Shown: in pieces, positions 10,827-22,225 of the stretch | Layout: the number at the start of each line of letters is the position of its first letter | Position numbering within the stretch: position 1 is the stretch's first letter | Source: Allacma fusca | Taxonomy: Eukaryota > Arthropoda > Collembola > Symphypleona > Sminthuridae | DNA: 64,000 nucleotides | NCBI GenBank assembly: GCA_947179485.1 | Contig: OX359245.1 | Span: 37,001,067-37,065,066 of the forward strand | Direction of reading: 5' to 3' | Translations under genes and position numbers: made by a program | Notes under the pieces: model-generated | Told to the model about the DNA's origin: nothing | Seen by the model: the letters and a program-made list of their open reading frames with translations, nothing else | Database searches by the model: none

Positions 10827-12968
10827 ATGTTCAACAACGCCGTGAGTGTCATTTTGATAGTCATCTACTACGTTTTTCTTTCTTGTGGTAAATTGATTCC
10901 GGTAGTTTTCAAGGATTTGGTCACATGGCAAACCGCCTTTCACGACTGCTTGACAATTTTTTTTATTCGAGGGTTACAAATTGAAAATTGGCATGAAAGT
11001 GAATATCCAATAATTAAATACAACCTGTGGCAGTATAATTTGGGGCATCCACGTAGAAATGGAAGACAACGTGTGCTCAGTTATTTGACTAGAAAGATCA
11101 AGCCCATGCGTTGTTTCGCAACATTTATAATGTTTAGAGAAGACATCCTTGAGGTAGAAGCTTGGCGGTTCACACAATTTTCCAAAAGCCTGGAGTACCT
11201 TTCTGTTAACCCCAACGATTATTTTGTCACAACAGCTTTATTCTGTTCTAAATTACATTCTTGTGTAAATCTAGCAAAACAGTACTATATTCTAGCTAGC
11301 CAACAAAGGGAGAACAACATGCAAGGATTTAACGTGATGGCGGTAAACACTAAACAAACCATTGGACGACAATCATACTCATTCGAAATAACAACATATG
11401 AATGGTTCATAATTTGCTACATGTGCTTCAACACTGATTGGAAGATTGTTCTTTTGAACTTCATATTATATGAAAATGACGCAACTGAACTTCGAAGCCA
11501 CTTACTTAATCAGATTAAATTGCTTGTACGGCACAGGATGTACGACTTTCACAATGAAATTGAAAACTTTGATGGCATGACAATCAAAGACCCAATATTT
11601 CGTAAAAAGTCTGGGATTACCAGATCAGAATTCATAATTGGTATGATAACACACGAGAAATTTTCAAATGCATCCTTCCCGAATTCTATAGTTCAGAAAA
11701 AAATAAAGAACATTTGCCCTAAATGCTCTGAACCCGGGATCGTTTTCGATTTAACCACTCGATCTCCAAATTTTTTGCCTATTCGAAGCGATAGCCTTGT
11801 TTTTGTTTCTTGTTATGGTTTAAAATCTTATCTCACTTACAAAATCTATATTCAACCATTTCAATTGGGTTTATGGTTCTATATTGTCAGTTTTTCTATA
11901 CTGACTTCTATTGCAACGTTTCCAACCGATTTGTCGCAATTGTACACCTCCTTTTTCTTACCTTTCAGAACTCTTCTGGAGAATGTAAATTTAGGTGAAA
12001 AGGGAATACTTAAATTGAAGAAGGTATCAATAATTATGACCGGTTGGTTATTCGCATCTGTTGTCTTAAGCAATGCGTACAAAGGCATTCTGACATCCGA
12101 TCTCACAGCTTACAAGCCCGTTAAGGGTCTGGAGACGTTTGCAGATCTCGGTGATGCGGATCTTATTATACAACCCAACCAGGGGTGTTATAAACGTTTT
12201 ACCAGAGAGGGAAAGGCCCCAGAGACATTCATCAAATTTTTTGAGAGAATGAATGGGGGCAAGATAAAGGAAAAGGCTCGTATTGTGGAATTGTTATCAG
12301 CCCGCCTGAATGACACCGCGCGACCTGGTACAATTCGAGGTGGTCTTAGATCAAACGCGTGGCATTTATCAGTTTGCTCAAATATTGCACTCCTGTTCTA
12401 TTCACATGCTTGGCTCAAAATGGAACACACGCATCGATATCAATATATTAATGTTACGCTTGGAATGTCCAAAGCGAGTGAATCATACACAAAGAAAGCA
12501 TTGGCAGTTTCACGAAAATTGCTTTACCCTTTAAAGGAAAACACAATTGAAAATATTGTTATGTCCTGCGACAAAATTGCATACTTGGACTTTCATAGCA
12601 AAATTATGAATTTCAAAATTCCAACAGAAATGAGAAATTTGCTGGTGAAACATCCACTCATACTTAGTACAGAGAAGCTATTTGCATCCGATATTGGTGT
12701 AAGCATTGATCATGACAGTGGTCTTCTTACATTTCTCGGAAAGGTTTACCAAAGTGGGTTATTTCGCTGGGTTGAAGTTAGAATAAATGCTTTACAAGAA
12801 TCCAGATTGGAAATAAAATACTGGCTTATCACTCCACGAAGAGCTCAGAAATTACGATTCTCTTCAAATTTTAGTCAAACCTTGTTCTCAATTTACAATA
12901 TTCTGAGTTGCGTTTGTCTGGGAATCTTTGCAACTGAAATGTTTATTTCATGGATATGTTTAAATTAA
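10827..12968 (+). CDS. Divergent ionotropic receptor, family A
   Basis: An intronless 713-residue membrane protein, expected to be a ligand-gated cation channel of the chemosensory IR class. Residues 1-21 form a signal peptide ending in FLSCG. An extracellular part with paired cysteines (FCSKLHSCV, CYMCFNTDW, ICPKCSEP) runs to about 340. M1 is at about 344-366 (FQLGLWFYIVSFSILTSI), the pore re-entrant loop at about 371-389 (FFLPFRTLLENVNL), and M3 at about 395-425 (TGWLFASVVLSNAYKGILTS). The second binding lobe opens with AYKPVKGLETFADLGDAD, and M4 is at about 685-708. AAAAATG matches the start context of its paralogues. It stands alone in tandem with the next IR. The ligand is unknown. The family assignment rests on topology and motif order, not on a search. 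Confidence 0.85.
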   Translation: MFNNAVSVILIVIYYVFLSCGKLIPVVFKDLVTWQTAFHDCLTIFFIRGLQIENWHESEYPIIKYNLWQYNLGHPRRNGRQRVLSYLTRKIKPMRCFATFIMFREDILEVEAWRFTQFSKSLEYLSVNPNDYFVTTALFCSKLHSCVNLAKQYYILASQQRENNMQGFNVMAVNTKQTIGRQSYSFEITTYEWFIICYMCFNTDWKIVLLNFILYENDATELRSHLLNQIKLLVRHRMYDFHNEIENFDGMTIKDPIFRKKSGITRSEFIIGMITHEKFSNASFPNSIVQKKIKNICPKCSEPGIVFDLTTRSPNFLPIRSDSLVFVSCYGLKSYLTYKIYIQPFQLGLWFYIVSFSILTSIATFPTDLSQLYTSFFLPFRTLLENVNLGEKGILKLKKVSIIMTGWLFASVVLSNAYKGILTSDLTAYKPVKGLETFADLGDADLIIQPNQGCYKRFTREGKAPETFIKFFERMNGGKIKEKARIVELLSARLNDTARPGTIRGGLRSNAWHLSVCSNIALLFYSHAWLKMEHTHRYQYINVTLGMSKASESYTKKALAVSRKLLYPLKENTIENIVMSCDKIAYLDFHSKIMNFKIPTEMRNLLVKHPLILSTEKLFASDIGVSIDHDSGLLTFLGKVYQSGLFRWVEVRINALQESRLEIKYWLITPRRAQKLRFSSNFSQTLFSIYNILSCVCLGIFATEMFISWICLN

Positions 12969-13100
12969 CTTATAATGAAATATTAAATTGTAACTCGCAA
13001 AATTTGTCTATCGATAACGCATCTTATTTGTTGTAGCACGGCAATTCACACTCTGAAGTGTTTGATGTGTGTTACATACTAACGGGAACCCACCGACCAT
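12969..13100 (+). repeat. Family A 3'-flank module
   Basis: The motifs AATGAAATATTAA, ATCGATAACGCATCTT and TTGTTGTAGCACGGCAATTCAC, in this order, recur after the 16697 gene (about 19020-19100) and after the broken copy ending at 40907. It may hold the 3' UTR and cleavage region. It is probably part of the duplicated gene unit. Confidence 0.5.
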
Positions 13101-13537
13101 TCTTGTAATCCGTTCATGTAGTCCAAATGTATATCAAAAACCACAAAATGTATGGCGTGAAAACCAATGAGAACAATATTTTTGCGGATCTAAAATTAAT
13201 ATATTCGCTTTAAATCACAATGAAGCTAAGCTCAGTCCAAACAAATACAAACCGTTCTGCGAAAGGAACTCAATATTAATGATAGAAAATTTTAACGAAA
13301 CCCAAAAGAGCTCTATTGGTTTCTTTAAATTAGGTTGACCATTTCTTTGATGTGATGAGTCGAAATATGAATACAAAGACTTTCAATTTCGCATACTAAC
13401 TACAAGATCATAATCCGTAAAAATGTACGCCTATATTGATCAAAATCACGTGTTGTACTGTACTTATTATTACATATATTCCTGAGAAGTTTCAATTTGC
13501 ATCTGCCAAATTCTAAACATCGTCAAACATTTTTGTA

Positions 13538-14345
13538 CAGTCGACTCTCCCTATAGCGTCTCTCCCTATAGAGTCACTCTCCCTATAAGGTCATCCTAGG
13601 GGTTCCTCCCAAGCTACATTATATGATGATTTCTACCTTTATAGCGTCACTTTATAAATTCGCTTTTTGTGTAGCTCTAGGGCGAAAGGTGTACCCTTAT
13701 AACGTTATGTTGTCGTTACAACGCGTCAAACCTAGCTAAATAACATACTGGTGCTGTCATTTTAAAGCTATTTTTATTCTTCAGTTTCACTATAATTGCA
13801 TTGGCTCAAAATGTCGTGACGTTATAAAAGACTGGAAGGAACGTGTTATTGTCCACATATGTGCTAGCGTGGTTAACGACATTGATTAAGTCCCATCCAG
13901 GAAAATCCACATTTCCAAGCTTTTAGATTTATTTTCGCATCCAGTAAAGAACTGGCATTCATAGTTTTAACAGAATAAATGACAATTTTTGTTGTTTGAA
14001 AACTTTTGTAAATGTTGTGAGAAGTGTCTTATTGAGATTCAGAAAACACTTTATTCCATCATGACCTTTGCTTTTGGAGGCGTTTGTGGCGTGAGAAACT
14101 TCGAAAAATATTATTTATATTTAATATTAATCAATTTTATTTTCATTATACATAGGCATATAGTAAGTGCTACTTAAATGAAACGAGACATTTTACACAA
14201 TTTAACTAAAAATGAAAAATATGAAATTAAACCGTTATTTATATGATGTTCCACTATAACGTCGTTTCCTTATAACGTCACTTTTTGGGAGATTTATTGT
14301 CGTATTTATTGTCGTATTTTATGTCGTTATAAAGAGAGTCGACTG
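13538..14345. mobile_element. pogo/Tigger-like MITE, copy 1
   Basis: The 808-bp unit starts CAGTCGACTCTC and ends with the inverse GAGAGTCGACTG. TA flanks both sides (13536-13537 and 14346-14347). CCCTATAGCGTC and CCTTATAACGTC words fill both ends. No transposase frame is present. Size and ends match the second copy at 46286-47100 (815 bp). CAG-starting ends and TA targets fit the pogo/Tigger branch of Tc1/mariner. Confidence 0.7.
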
Positions 14346-14347
14346 TA

Positions 14348-15550
14348 ATGATGTTAAATATTTGTTGCATGATTACAGGATGTTTTGTATTTTAGGCATA
14401 CATTTATTAACAGATTTGTTAGTAAACTAACAATGGGGAAAACCTTTGAGTTTGCCCATGTTGATGTTTGGGAACCACGGGAGATTAAGCGCATAAACAA
14501 TATTTTTCCACTGAAAATATATTCGTCTGTAAATCTATGTGGGGACAAGAAATCATCGTTGTGTACCTCACAGACATATTTTATGATTTAAATCTTTCTT
14601 TTACATATCCGCTTGTGAACCTTTGACTTTTGGAATGAGTAGAGAAAACGTTGCTTACTTTTTGCTGCTCGTTTTGTGCAACTGCTCTTTTGATTCTTGT
14701 GTTTTAGACAACACGATTTTATGGACTCATGACAAATCATGGTATATGGGCACGTACTTAAAATTGTAAACAACAAATGACAGCGAAATTTAAAAAATTA
14801 CAAACTGCATTCACACATGTATTACTACTAAAAATGGAAGGCATGAAGTAAATCCAATTTGCTTAGTCGTACGTGTATTTCTGCTGTTTTTTGTTTATAT
14901 TTTCTTTGTACATTACATTCAACGCTGTACTAGTGAACATCTTGAGTCTCAAGCTAACCTTAAGCTAAAGGATAAATCCAATAACTTGTTATTATCTGTA
15001 TCATAAAATGATGGCATATACAATAATGCTTCAACAATAATATTTTGTTAGAATAATTGTATGCCGTTAGCATAGAATTCTTGTTAGTGCGTCATTGGTT
15101 TATAATTTACTGTATTATAGTTTTGACGGCTGTTTTACACCGAATTCACACACAACTCAAAAATTCGTGAAATCTAATTTAAGCAAAGTTGAGCTTTCCA
15201 ACAAAATATTTTCGCCGTTAATTTAACGGATAACGTTGTAGGTCATCAGAAACATTTTCAAACTCATATAGACGGAACGACTTGCAATCTTGCAGGCAGG
15301 TTTGTTACTGTGACGTGACCACTTGGCGGGTGTTTAAATTATTCTTATCCCGTTTGATTTTTAATGGACAACCAAACGATTTTCGCCTATTTCACCAAAG
15401 CATTCTGTAACCTCCGTTGAAAACGTCTAGTCCTTTTCAGAACATCTTCTTTGTACTGGTCTGTTTACATCCACATAAAAAAACCATTATATGGATAGTT
15501 TCCTGTACATAATTTTAAGCCCTACAAGGATAACATATGTTACCAATATG
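14348..15550. other. Gene-free stretch
   Basis: Only short, unsupported frames occur. The piece at about 14600-14740 resembles 2550-2690, so this is again flank material shared between IR units. Nothing else is recognised. Confidence 0.4.
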
Positions 15551-15861
15551 CAGGGGTCGGATTTTTGTAGATCTCCCTGGAAGATTATTTCTGAATTTCC
15601 CTGCTGACTAATATCTCCCTGCTGGTAGGTCCTCAACAAAAAAATCCCTTACAAAACGTGAAATCCCTGCCAAATTTGGCCAATCAAGCCAAAAATCCCT
15701 GTTTGCTTAACAAATTTCCCTGAAACCCATCAAAAAAAGTTCAACAATTTTAAAAATCCCTGTTCGCAAAAATAAATCCCTTCCCTTTGTGATCTTCCCT
15801 GCCAAAAATATTTTTTCCCTGGGAAGAATCTTCCCGTCTTCCTACAAAAATCCGACCCCTG
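15551..15861. mobile_element. hAT-like CAGGGG MITE, copy 1 (CAGGGA motif array)
   Basis: The 311-bp unit has 20-bp perfect inverted ends, CAGGGGTCGGATTTTTGTAG. The flanks CCAATATG (15543-15550) and CAAATATG (15862-15869) match in seven of eight bases, so an 8-bp target duplication is likely. The interior is crowded with TCCCTG / AAATCCCTG words. Non-autonomous. Copy 2 is at 29321-29710, in the opposite orientation. Confidence 0.75.
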
Positions 15862-16361
15862 CAAATATGTTATCCTTAAACACAGGGCATGTTATAACTT
15901 ACTATGTATAGTTAATTTACCAGCAATAAAATTCACCAACGTATCTATGTTTTGCTGTAACAGAACTTTGGGCATTACTTGGGCAAAAATTGGGCATTAC
16001 TAAATACTGCTCATCTTCGTGGAGCATTCACGTTTGGAGACATCACATAATCACAACGATGCCAACTTGGTCACAAAGTGCTCATCAGTTCCATCTGCAC
16101 CGAGGTTTCAAGTCGGTTTTAAAGCAGGTCTTTATTGCAGAATATTAAACTCCGATGTAATTGCGTCTATGTCCCACAGACGTTTTGAGGTTTTTTGTAA
16201 TGAACTGTTACATTTTCTCCTGACAAAACCATTTCAAAATCATAACTTGTAATTTATTAAATTAAATCAATTAATTGAATGAATTGCATTTTAGTATGGG
16301 TTCCTGTTTAGGCAGAAATCAATATAATTATTTAGTAAACAAATTAAGAAATTAAATAATT

Positions 16362-16468
16362 AAGCTGGTAACTTGTTTCCGGGATCGTTAGCATACCCTT
16401 TATATTATAATGTAAATGAGGAAGTGCAACAACCATTTCAATGCCAATTGAAAATTCCATTAGTCAAC
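16362..16468 (+). promoter_or_regulatory. Conserved family A upstream block
   Basis: AAGCTGGTAAC, TTTCCGGGATCGTTAGCAT, TATATTATAATGTAA, GAGGAAGTGCAACAACC, TTTCAATGCCAATTG and AATTCCATTAGTCAAC occur in the conserved order. Compared with the other copies, about ten bases are missing between AAGCTGGTAAC and TTTCCGGG. It lies 335 bp before the ATG at 16697. Confidence 0.6.
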
Positions 16469-16696
16469 CTACAAACGCGATTTACAAAACAACTTTTGAA
16501 TTCTATCGGAACACGGTTAGATTTTATTGTGTGATACCACTTATCAATAAAAAATACATTGACCGAACTTTATTGTTTTGTGCTTACACAAACGTGTATC
16601 GTGCAATATCAACCAAACCATAATCCCAACGTGTACATTGAAAGTTATTCCGAAAAATTTAAACAGCAATAAAACAAATAAGCTGAATCCTTTAAA

Positions 16697-18835
16697 ATGG
16701 TTCACCACGCCTGTAGTGTCATTTTGGCAACCTTCTCTTTTATTTTGCTGTCTCACGGTAAATTGATTCCTGTAATTTTCAAAGATTTGGTCACGTGGCA
16801 AACCGTATTTCACCATTGTTTAACAATTTTTCATGTTCGAGGGTTAGAAATTGAAAATTTTCATGAAATTGCATATCCGATAATTCATTACAACCAGTGG
16901 TGGGATAAATACGGGATACCGCGTAAATATGAAGGCTATCAAGCGCTACATTATGTGTATCATAGAAGCAAGCCTATACGTTGCTTGGCAACGTTTATAA
17001 TGTTTAGCAAAAAAATGCTCGAAGTAGAAACCAGGCGTGTCACACAATTTAAAAAAAGCCTAGAATTTGTGTCGGGTAACCCCAATAATTATTTTGTCAC
17101 AGCAGCATTGTTCTGTTCCGAATTCTATGTTTGTGCGAAACTAGCAATTCAGTACTATATTGAAGCTAAACTTCAAATGGACAATAACATGGATGGATTT
17201 AACGTGATGGTGGTAAGCATTAAACGAATCAGAGGTAGAAACTCCCACCCATTCGAAGTAGTAACAGATGAATGGTTCACAGTTTGCTACAAATGCTTCA
17301 ACACTGATTGGAAGTTTCTGTATTTGAACTTCAAATCATATGAAACCAGTGCACGTGAAATCCGTCGCAGCCTTCGAAGTCAGATTAAAATGAATTTACG
17401 TCACAGGATGTATGACTGTATCAATGACATAGAAATATTTCATGGTGCGACTATCAAAGACCCGATATTTCGAAAACAATCAGAGATTAAGAGCTCAGAA
17501 ATCATACTTGGTATGATAACCAAGGAAAAATTTTCAAACGCAACCTTCCCAAATTATATAGTTAAGAAACAAATTCATAGCTTTTGCCCTGATTGTGTTG
17601 ATCCTGTAATCTTGTTTGAACAAAATTGTCAATATACACATTTTTTACCTATTCGAAGCGATAGCCTTGTTTTTGTTTCCTGCTATGGTGTAAAATCTTC
17701 TCTAACTTACAAAATCTACATTCAACCTTTTCAATTCGGTTTATGGTGCTTTATCATTAGTTTTTCTATACTGACTTCTGTAACAATATTTTCATTCGAA
17801 TTGTCTCAAATATACACCGTGTTTTTCTTACCATTCAGAACTCTTTTGGAAAATGTGGATTTAGATGAATTCGGAACACTTAAATTGAAGAAGGTATCAA
17901 TAATTATGACCGGTTGGTTATTCGCATCTGTTGTCTTAAGCAATGCGTATAAAGGCATTCTCACATCCGATCTCACAGCTTACAAGCCCGTTAAGGGTCT
18001 GGAGACTTTTGCAGACCTCGGTGATGCGGATCTTGTTATACAACCAAATCAAGATTGTTTTCAATATTTTAGCAGATTGCACAAGCATCCAGAAACCTTC
18101 ATCAAACAGTTTCAAAGGTTAAGGGGGGTCAATGTACTAAAAAATGATAGTATTGTTGAATTGTTATCCACTCCTAGTGCCGCTGCAAGACCTGGCACAG
18201 TTCGAGGAGGTCTTGCATCGAACGAGTGGCATTTACCATTTTGCTCGAGTATCACGATTCTTTTGTTTTTACATGTTTGGGTTGTGTTGGAAGGCGCGCT
18301 TCAACGTGAAGGTCGTACTGCGGGATTTAGAATGTCCAAAGCTGGTGAATCTTACACAAAGAAAGCATTAACAGTATCCCAAAAATTGCTTTACCCTGTT
18401 ATGGAAAATACAATTGAAAATATTGTTCTGTCCTGCGACAAAATTGCATACTTAGATTTTCAAAGCAAAATCAGGAAATTTAAAATTCCAACAGCAATGA
18501 GACATTTTCTGGTGAAACATCCACTCGTTCTTGGTAAAGAGAAGCTATTTGCATCTGATATTGGTGTAAGCATAACTAGTGACGGTGGTGCTTTTGAATT
18601 TCTCAGAATTGTGTACGAAAGTGGGATATTTCGCTGGGTTGAGGACAGAATAAATGCTTTACAGGAGTCCCGACTGGAATTAAAATACTGGATGAACGTT
18701 CCGCGAGGAGCTCAGCAATTACGATTCTCGTCAAATTTTAGTCAAACCTTGTTCTCAATTTACAACTTTCTGAGTTGTATTTGTCTGGGAATCTTTGTAA
18801 CGGAAATATTGGTTTTTCGGATTTATTTAATTTGA
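16697..18835 (+). CDS. Divergent ionotropic receptor, family A
   Basis: An intronless 712-residue paralogue of the gene at 10827. Its signal peptide is residues 1-20 (VILATFSFILLSHG). M1 is at about 344-366 (FQFGLWCFIISFSILTSV), the pore loop is FFLPFRTLLENVDL, and M3 is TGWLFASVVLSNAYKGILTS followed by AYKPVKGLETFADLGDAD. M4 is near the C-terminus (FLSCICLGIFVTEILV). AAAATGG is the start context. From M3 to the start of the second lobe the DNA is almost identical to the 10827 gene, while neighbouring stretches are much more diverged. Expected role: ligand-gated channel in sensory neurons. The ligand is unknown. Confidence 0.85.
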   Translation: MVHHACSVILATFSFILLSHGKLIPVIFKDLVTWQTVFHHCLTIFHVRGLEIENFHEIAYPIIHYNQWWDKYGIPRKYEGYQALHYVYHRSKPIRCLATFIMFSKKMLEVETRRVTQFKKSLEFVSGNPNNYFVTAALFCSEFYVCAKLAIQYYIEAKLQMDNNMDGFNVMVVSIKRIRGRNSHPFEVVTDEWFTVCYKCFNTDWKFLYLNFKSYETSAREIRRSLRSQIKMNLRHRMYDCINDIEIFHGATIKDPIFRKQSEIKSSEIILGMITKEKFSNATFPNYIVKKQIHSFCPDCVDPVILFEQNCQYTHFLPIRSDSLVFVSCYGVKSSLTYKIYIQPFQFGLWCFIISFSILTSVTIFSFELSQIYTVFFLPFRTLLENVDLDEFGTLKLKKVSIIMTGWLFASVVLSNAYKGILTSDLTAYKPVKGLETFADLGDADLVIQPNQDCFQYFSRLHKHPETFIKQFQRLRGVNVLKNDSIVELLSTPSAAARPGTVRGGLASNEWHLPFCSSITILLFLHVWVVLEGALQREGRTAGFRMSKAGESYTKKALTVSQKLLYPVMENTIENIVLSCDKIAYLDFQSKIRKFKIPTAMRHFLVKHPLVLGKEKLFASDIGVSITSDGGAFEFLRIVYESGIFRWVEDRINALQESRLELKYWMNVPRGAQQLRFSSNFSQTLFSIYNFLSCICLGIFVTEILVFRIYLI

Positions 18836-19470
18836 AATTTAATAGAAATGATAATTAACAACTCAGCAATATGCTTAAAACGAATGCCTTCTTGTTTGTT
18901 ACGACAGGGCGAGTTCATGTATTGTAATATTTGAAGAATTGCATCCGAGTTGTATTTGCCTTGTAATCTTTGTAATGCAAATTTGGTTTCGTGGCTTGAT
19001 TTCATTTGATCTTATAACTAAAAGTTAACAATTAACTGGTACATACAATTATTGATAACGCGTTCTTGCTTGTAATAGCACGGCGAATTCGCGCCCTATA
19101 ATATCTGAACAATTGCAAACCCCAACAGTGCTAGTTGTTTTAGTCAAGGTGACGTGCCTGTAAATTATATATAAGTTAAAAAATATAACCTGCACATCAG
19201 TTAGGATTACACAAATGAAAATGTCTTGGGTTAAGCTGGTTATGACCACAACACCAGAAATATAGGGAATTTTGTAAGTTCATTGTATAAAATTCCAAGA
19301 TCATGTGTAAAAGAAATAAATAGATTACATGAAATTTCTGTTAGAGATATCGGGGGTGAAATTCAGGAATGCAGAGCCTCAATACAAAATCTCTGAACAA
19401 GAGGATGATTGTTTTTATTCTCTTTGTTTATTTCATTTCAAAAACGTCTAAATCATGTTGCATTGGCTCA
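18836..19470 (+). repeat. Two tandem copies of the family A 3'-flank module plus shared downstream segment
   Basis: The 3' module appears at about 18840-18970 (CTTCTTGTTTGTTACGACAG, GGGCGAGTTCA, TAATATTTGAAGAATTGCA) and again at about 19010-19130 (TTCTTGCTTGTAATAGCACG, GGCGAATTCG, TAATATCTGAACAATTGCA). The sequence from there to about 19470 parallels 1190-1650. No gene is present. Confidence 0.5.
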
Positions 19471-21600
19471 ACTGCAAGTTCTGTCGACTACTAGGCTCCG
19501 AGTTTTTTACTTCACATAAAACTTAAAAGATCCAATTAGTTATCAAAAGCGATAATTTTGGCATTTAAGTTATAAACATATCTGTTTCGTAAAAAACGCA
19601 GTGTAGATATGCAAATTCTCCCTCCTGAAAAAAAGATTCGAGGATAATTTCTGCGCCGTTTGACAAAATCCGAATATTAAGTGCTTAGTCAATGGCAGCA
19701 TTTGGGCAACGTCCAATGATTAACGTCAGGGTGGCTTGGTTTAAATCCAGATTTAAATTGCTTGATTGTTTTCAAATAAATCATTGATTTAAATCAAAAT
19801 TGGCTCTGCAACTTTCGCGGTTAGGTAACATGTACTTTGGCGTCTAGAAACGTAAAATGGGCATTTGTGCATTTTTATTAATTTTGGGTATTAGACCAGT
19901 TGGGACTTTTGTCATTTTGAGAACAATTTGGGTTCTGATTTCCTGTGCAAGATGTCAAGTTGCATACGAGTAAGTTTTGAAATATTATATATTAGTAGAG
20001 CTTCTGCTGGGGATGATTGTTTTGTCGCACAGCAGATTTCGTCTCGTTCTGAAATCCAGGGACACAAATATGTATCCCGATCCCGTTCCGAAATAATGCG
20101 TGGACAATACTCATCTCCTAAAATTGTCCCATCCCGAAAATAAACCCAGTGTTTACAAAAACATTCCAATATCTAATGTTTCCTAAAGAGTGCCGTTTCG
20201 AAAGTGACAAAATTTGACTGTAATATTAGAATATTGTACGGAGAGATATTCACATTTGTTCAAACTGAATATTCCCAAATTGTAAATAATTTTTCTGTCC
20301 TAACACACTCGACCACATGACTACAACATCTAATCAATAAAAATCCAAGTCAAAGACAAAACTCAAATTGTTACAATTTTTTTATGAATACTTTTGATAT
20401 TTGGAATTGATATTCAACAAGCTTTGTATCCCGTATTAGTTTACTTGCCTTCGTACATTTAGCTCACCATTTTTTGACTGATTTTTTAAGCTTAATTAGT
20501 GTCAACAGTGTGCAATATTATTAAGAAAATTAAAATCCAAAATATTGTATGGTAATTCTATCGTGTGATAAAATTCTGAATTAAAATCAAAAAATTTTGA
20601 TTTAAATAAAAGAATCTTTCCGTGAGTACAGAATTGCCTATTCTAATGCACTGCGGTTTTTTAAAGGTCTTACATAACTTTGATAAAATTTATCACTTGT
20701 GTCTGCCTAATTATTCCTAGCTGGCGTTCAAGATCTTATAACGTGAGACCAAGGGCTTGGGCCTTTTAAAATTAATTGATTAAAAATGTCATAATCATAA
20801 CCTTCAATATTCGAAACATAACTTGAAGTCTTTCCAACAGTAATATCTAATTCAATTATTTGAACTTCATGAAAACTTTAATAATGTATTGCTATTATAT
20901 TATGGACTCATAAAATTTTGACAATATTGAATAAAAAATGAGGTTTAAAAAAACAAAACGAAGTTGCTTTTACGGCTCTAAAAATTGAAAAACTGGCATT
21001 TAATATGGGAGGAATTATCTCGGGTCGTCCCGATAAGAATCCAAGTATTTAAGGAAATACTCCAAATTGCAGTATTTTTTCAGAAGCATATCAAATAGCG
21101 ATTTTTAGCCAATATTTCAAAAGTACTAGTAAAAGCCCCGTGTTCCACAGGGACCATTACTTGGAGAGGTAATAGTGTGAGTGTAGAAACTAAAAGCCAA
21201 GCGACTTACGAATCAAGCCCCTTGTGGAGACTTATTGTTTGATTAAATAATGCGCGCTTATTTTAAGAGTAGCGCGCTGAGCTTCAAATAAACGGACAGA
21301 TAGTGCCGTTAATAATGATTGCTTGCCATGCCGCCTTTTAGGCGTTGTGTGAGGCCATTAAATTATGAACTCGCGGAACTTTCTATAAACGAAAAGAACG
21401 TGCTCATTAATAATACTAGCACTGCACAGCCAACTATTGTTGGCTAAGCAAGACAAATGTAAGTTGCGATGACAGAAAATAGTAGATACAATACCTAGCT
21501 GCGCAGTGTTATGGTTGTGGATGCATGTAGAACGCGCGAATATTTGATTCTTACCATCACTTATGCGGATACTATCCACTCTTTCAGCTTAGAATAGAGG
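19471..21600. other. Gene-free stretch with repeat fragments
   Basis: No supported gene. At 20030-20165 and 21015-21110 there are fragments of the CTCGGGAC/GTCCCG repeat also seen at 1700-2180; the latter shares CCCGATAAGAATCC and ...TATTTTTTCAGAAGCATATC wording. The open frames here are shadows of those repeats. Confidence 0.45.
19727..19808. mobile_element. Possible very short hAT-like relic (GATTTAAATC motif)
   Basis: The 82-bp unit begins CAGGGTGGCTTGGTTTAAATC and ends GATTTAAATCAAAATTGGCT followed by CTG, an imperfect inverted arrangement filled with TTTAAATC words. No clear target duplication is visible, so this is tentative. Confidence 0.3.
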
Positions 21601-21604
21601 ATTA

Positions 21605-22060
21605 ATATTACATTTAGTTCCAGAAGTTTTTTAAAAGTCAACTTCTAATTTGTAAAGTGAATAAACTCTGTTTTACTACCGGTTCGTTATTCGGGAAAAC
21701 GTGATTTAATTCTTGAGAAAATAAGCAATTATTTAATTAAGCTGGTAAATTTTAAGACTTTTCCGGGATCATTAACATGCCCTTTAAATTAGAATTTAAT
21801 AATTAAAGAATTGCAACTACCGTTTCAATGTCAATAATGAACATTATTCAACCCAAAATCGTGAACGATTAAAATACCTAAATTTCTGTGTTCCCCACTA
21901 TTAGATTTTAATGTGTATTATCACTTAACCATAACCAAGATATTGTCCGCACTTTATTCTTTTGTGCTTATACAAATGCGAACGGTGAATCAAACTCAGC
22001 ATACTGCTACTGTGTACCTTGAAAAAAACTCCGTACGAGTGAACAGTACAAAGACCTTAG
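21605..22060 (+). promoter_or_regulatory. Orphan tandem duplicate of the family A 5' flank
   Basis: The block AAGCTGGTAAA ... TTTTCCGGGATCATTAACATG ... TTTCAATGTCAATAATG sits at about 21739-21852. A leader-like segment follows at about 21910-22060 (GTATTATCACTTAACC, CTGCTACTGTGTACCTTGAA, AGACCTTAGTTAATTACC). The same sequence order begins again at 22111. No coding region follows this first copy, so the promoter and leader were duplicated in tandem or an inserted gene body was lost. Its upstream part (21605-21735) also matches 3010-3137. Confidence 0.55.
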
Positions 22061-22110
22061 TTAATTACCAAGTTACACTACATATTAAGAAAATAATGAA
22101 TTAAATAATC

Positions 22111-22225
22111 AAGCTGGTAAAGTTTTGCAATTTTTTCCGGGTTCACTAGCATGCAATTCAAATTGTAATGTAATTGAAGAAGTGCAACAACCCTTTCAAT
22201 GTCAATAGTGAGTTCCATTCTTTAA
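22111..22225 (+). promoter_or_regulatory. Conserved family A upstream block
   Basis: AAGCTGGTAAAG, TTTTTTCCGGGTTCACTAGC, AATTGTAATGTAATTG, AAGAAGTGCAACAACCC, TTTCAATGTCAATAGTG and AGTTCCATTC occur in the conserved order. It lies 362 bp before the ATG at 22473, and an orphan duplicate lies just upstream. Confidence 0.6.
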
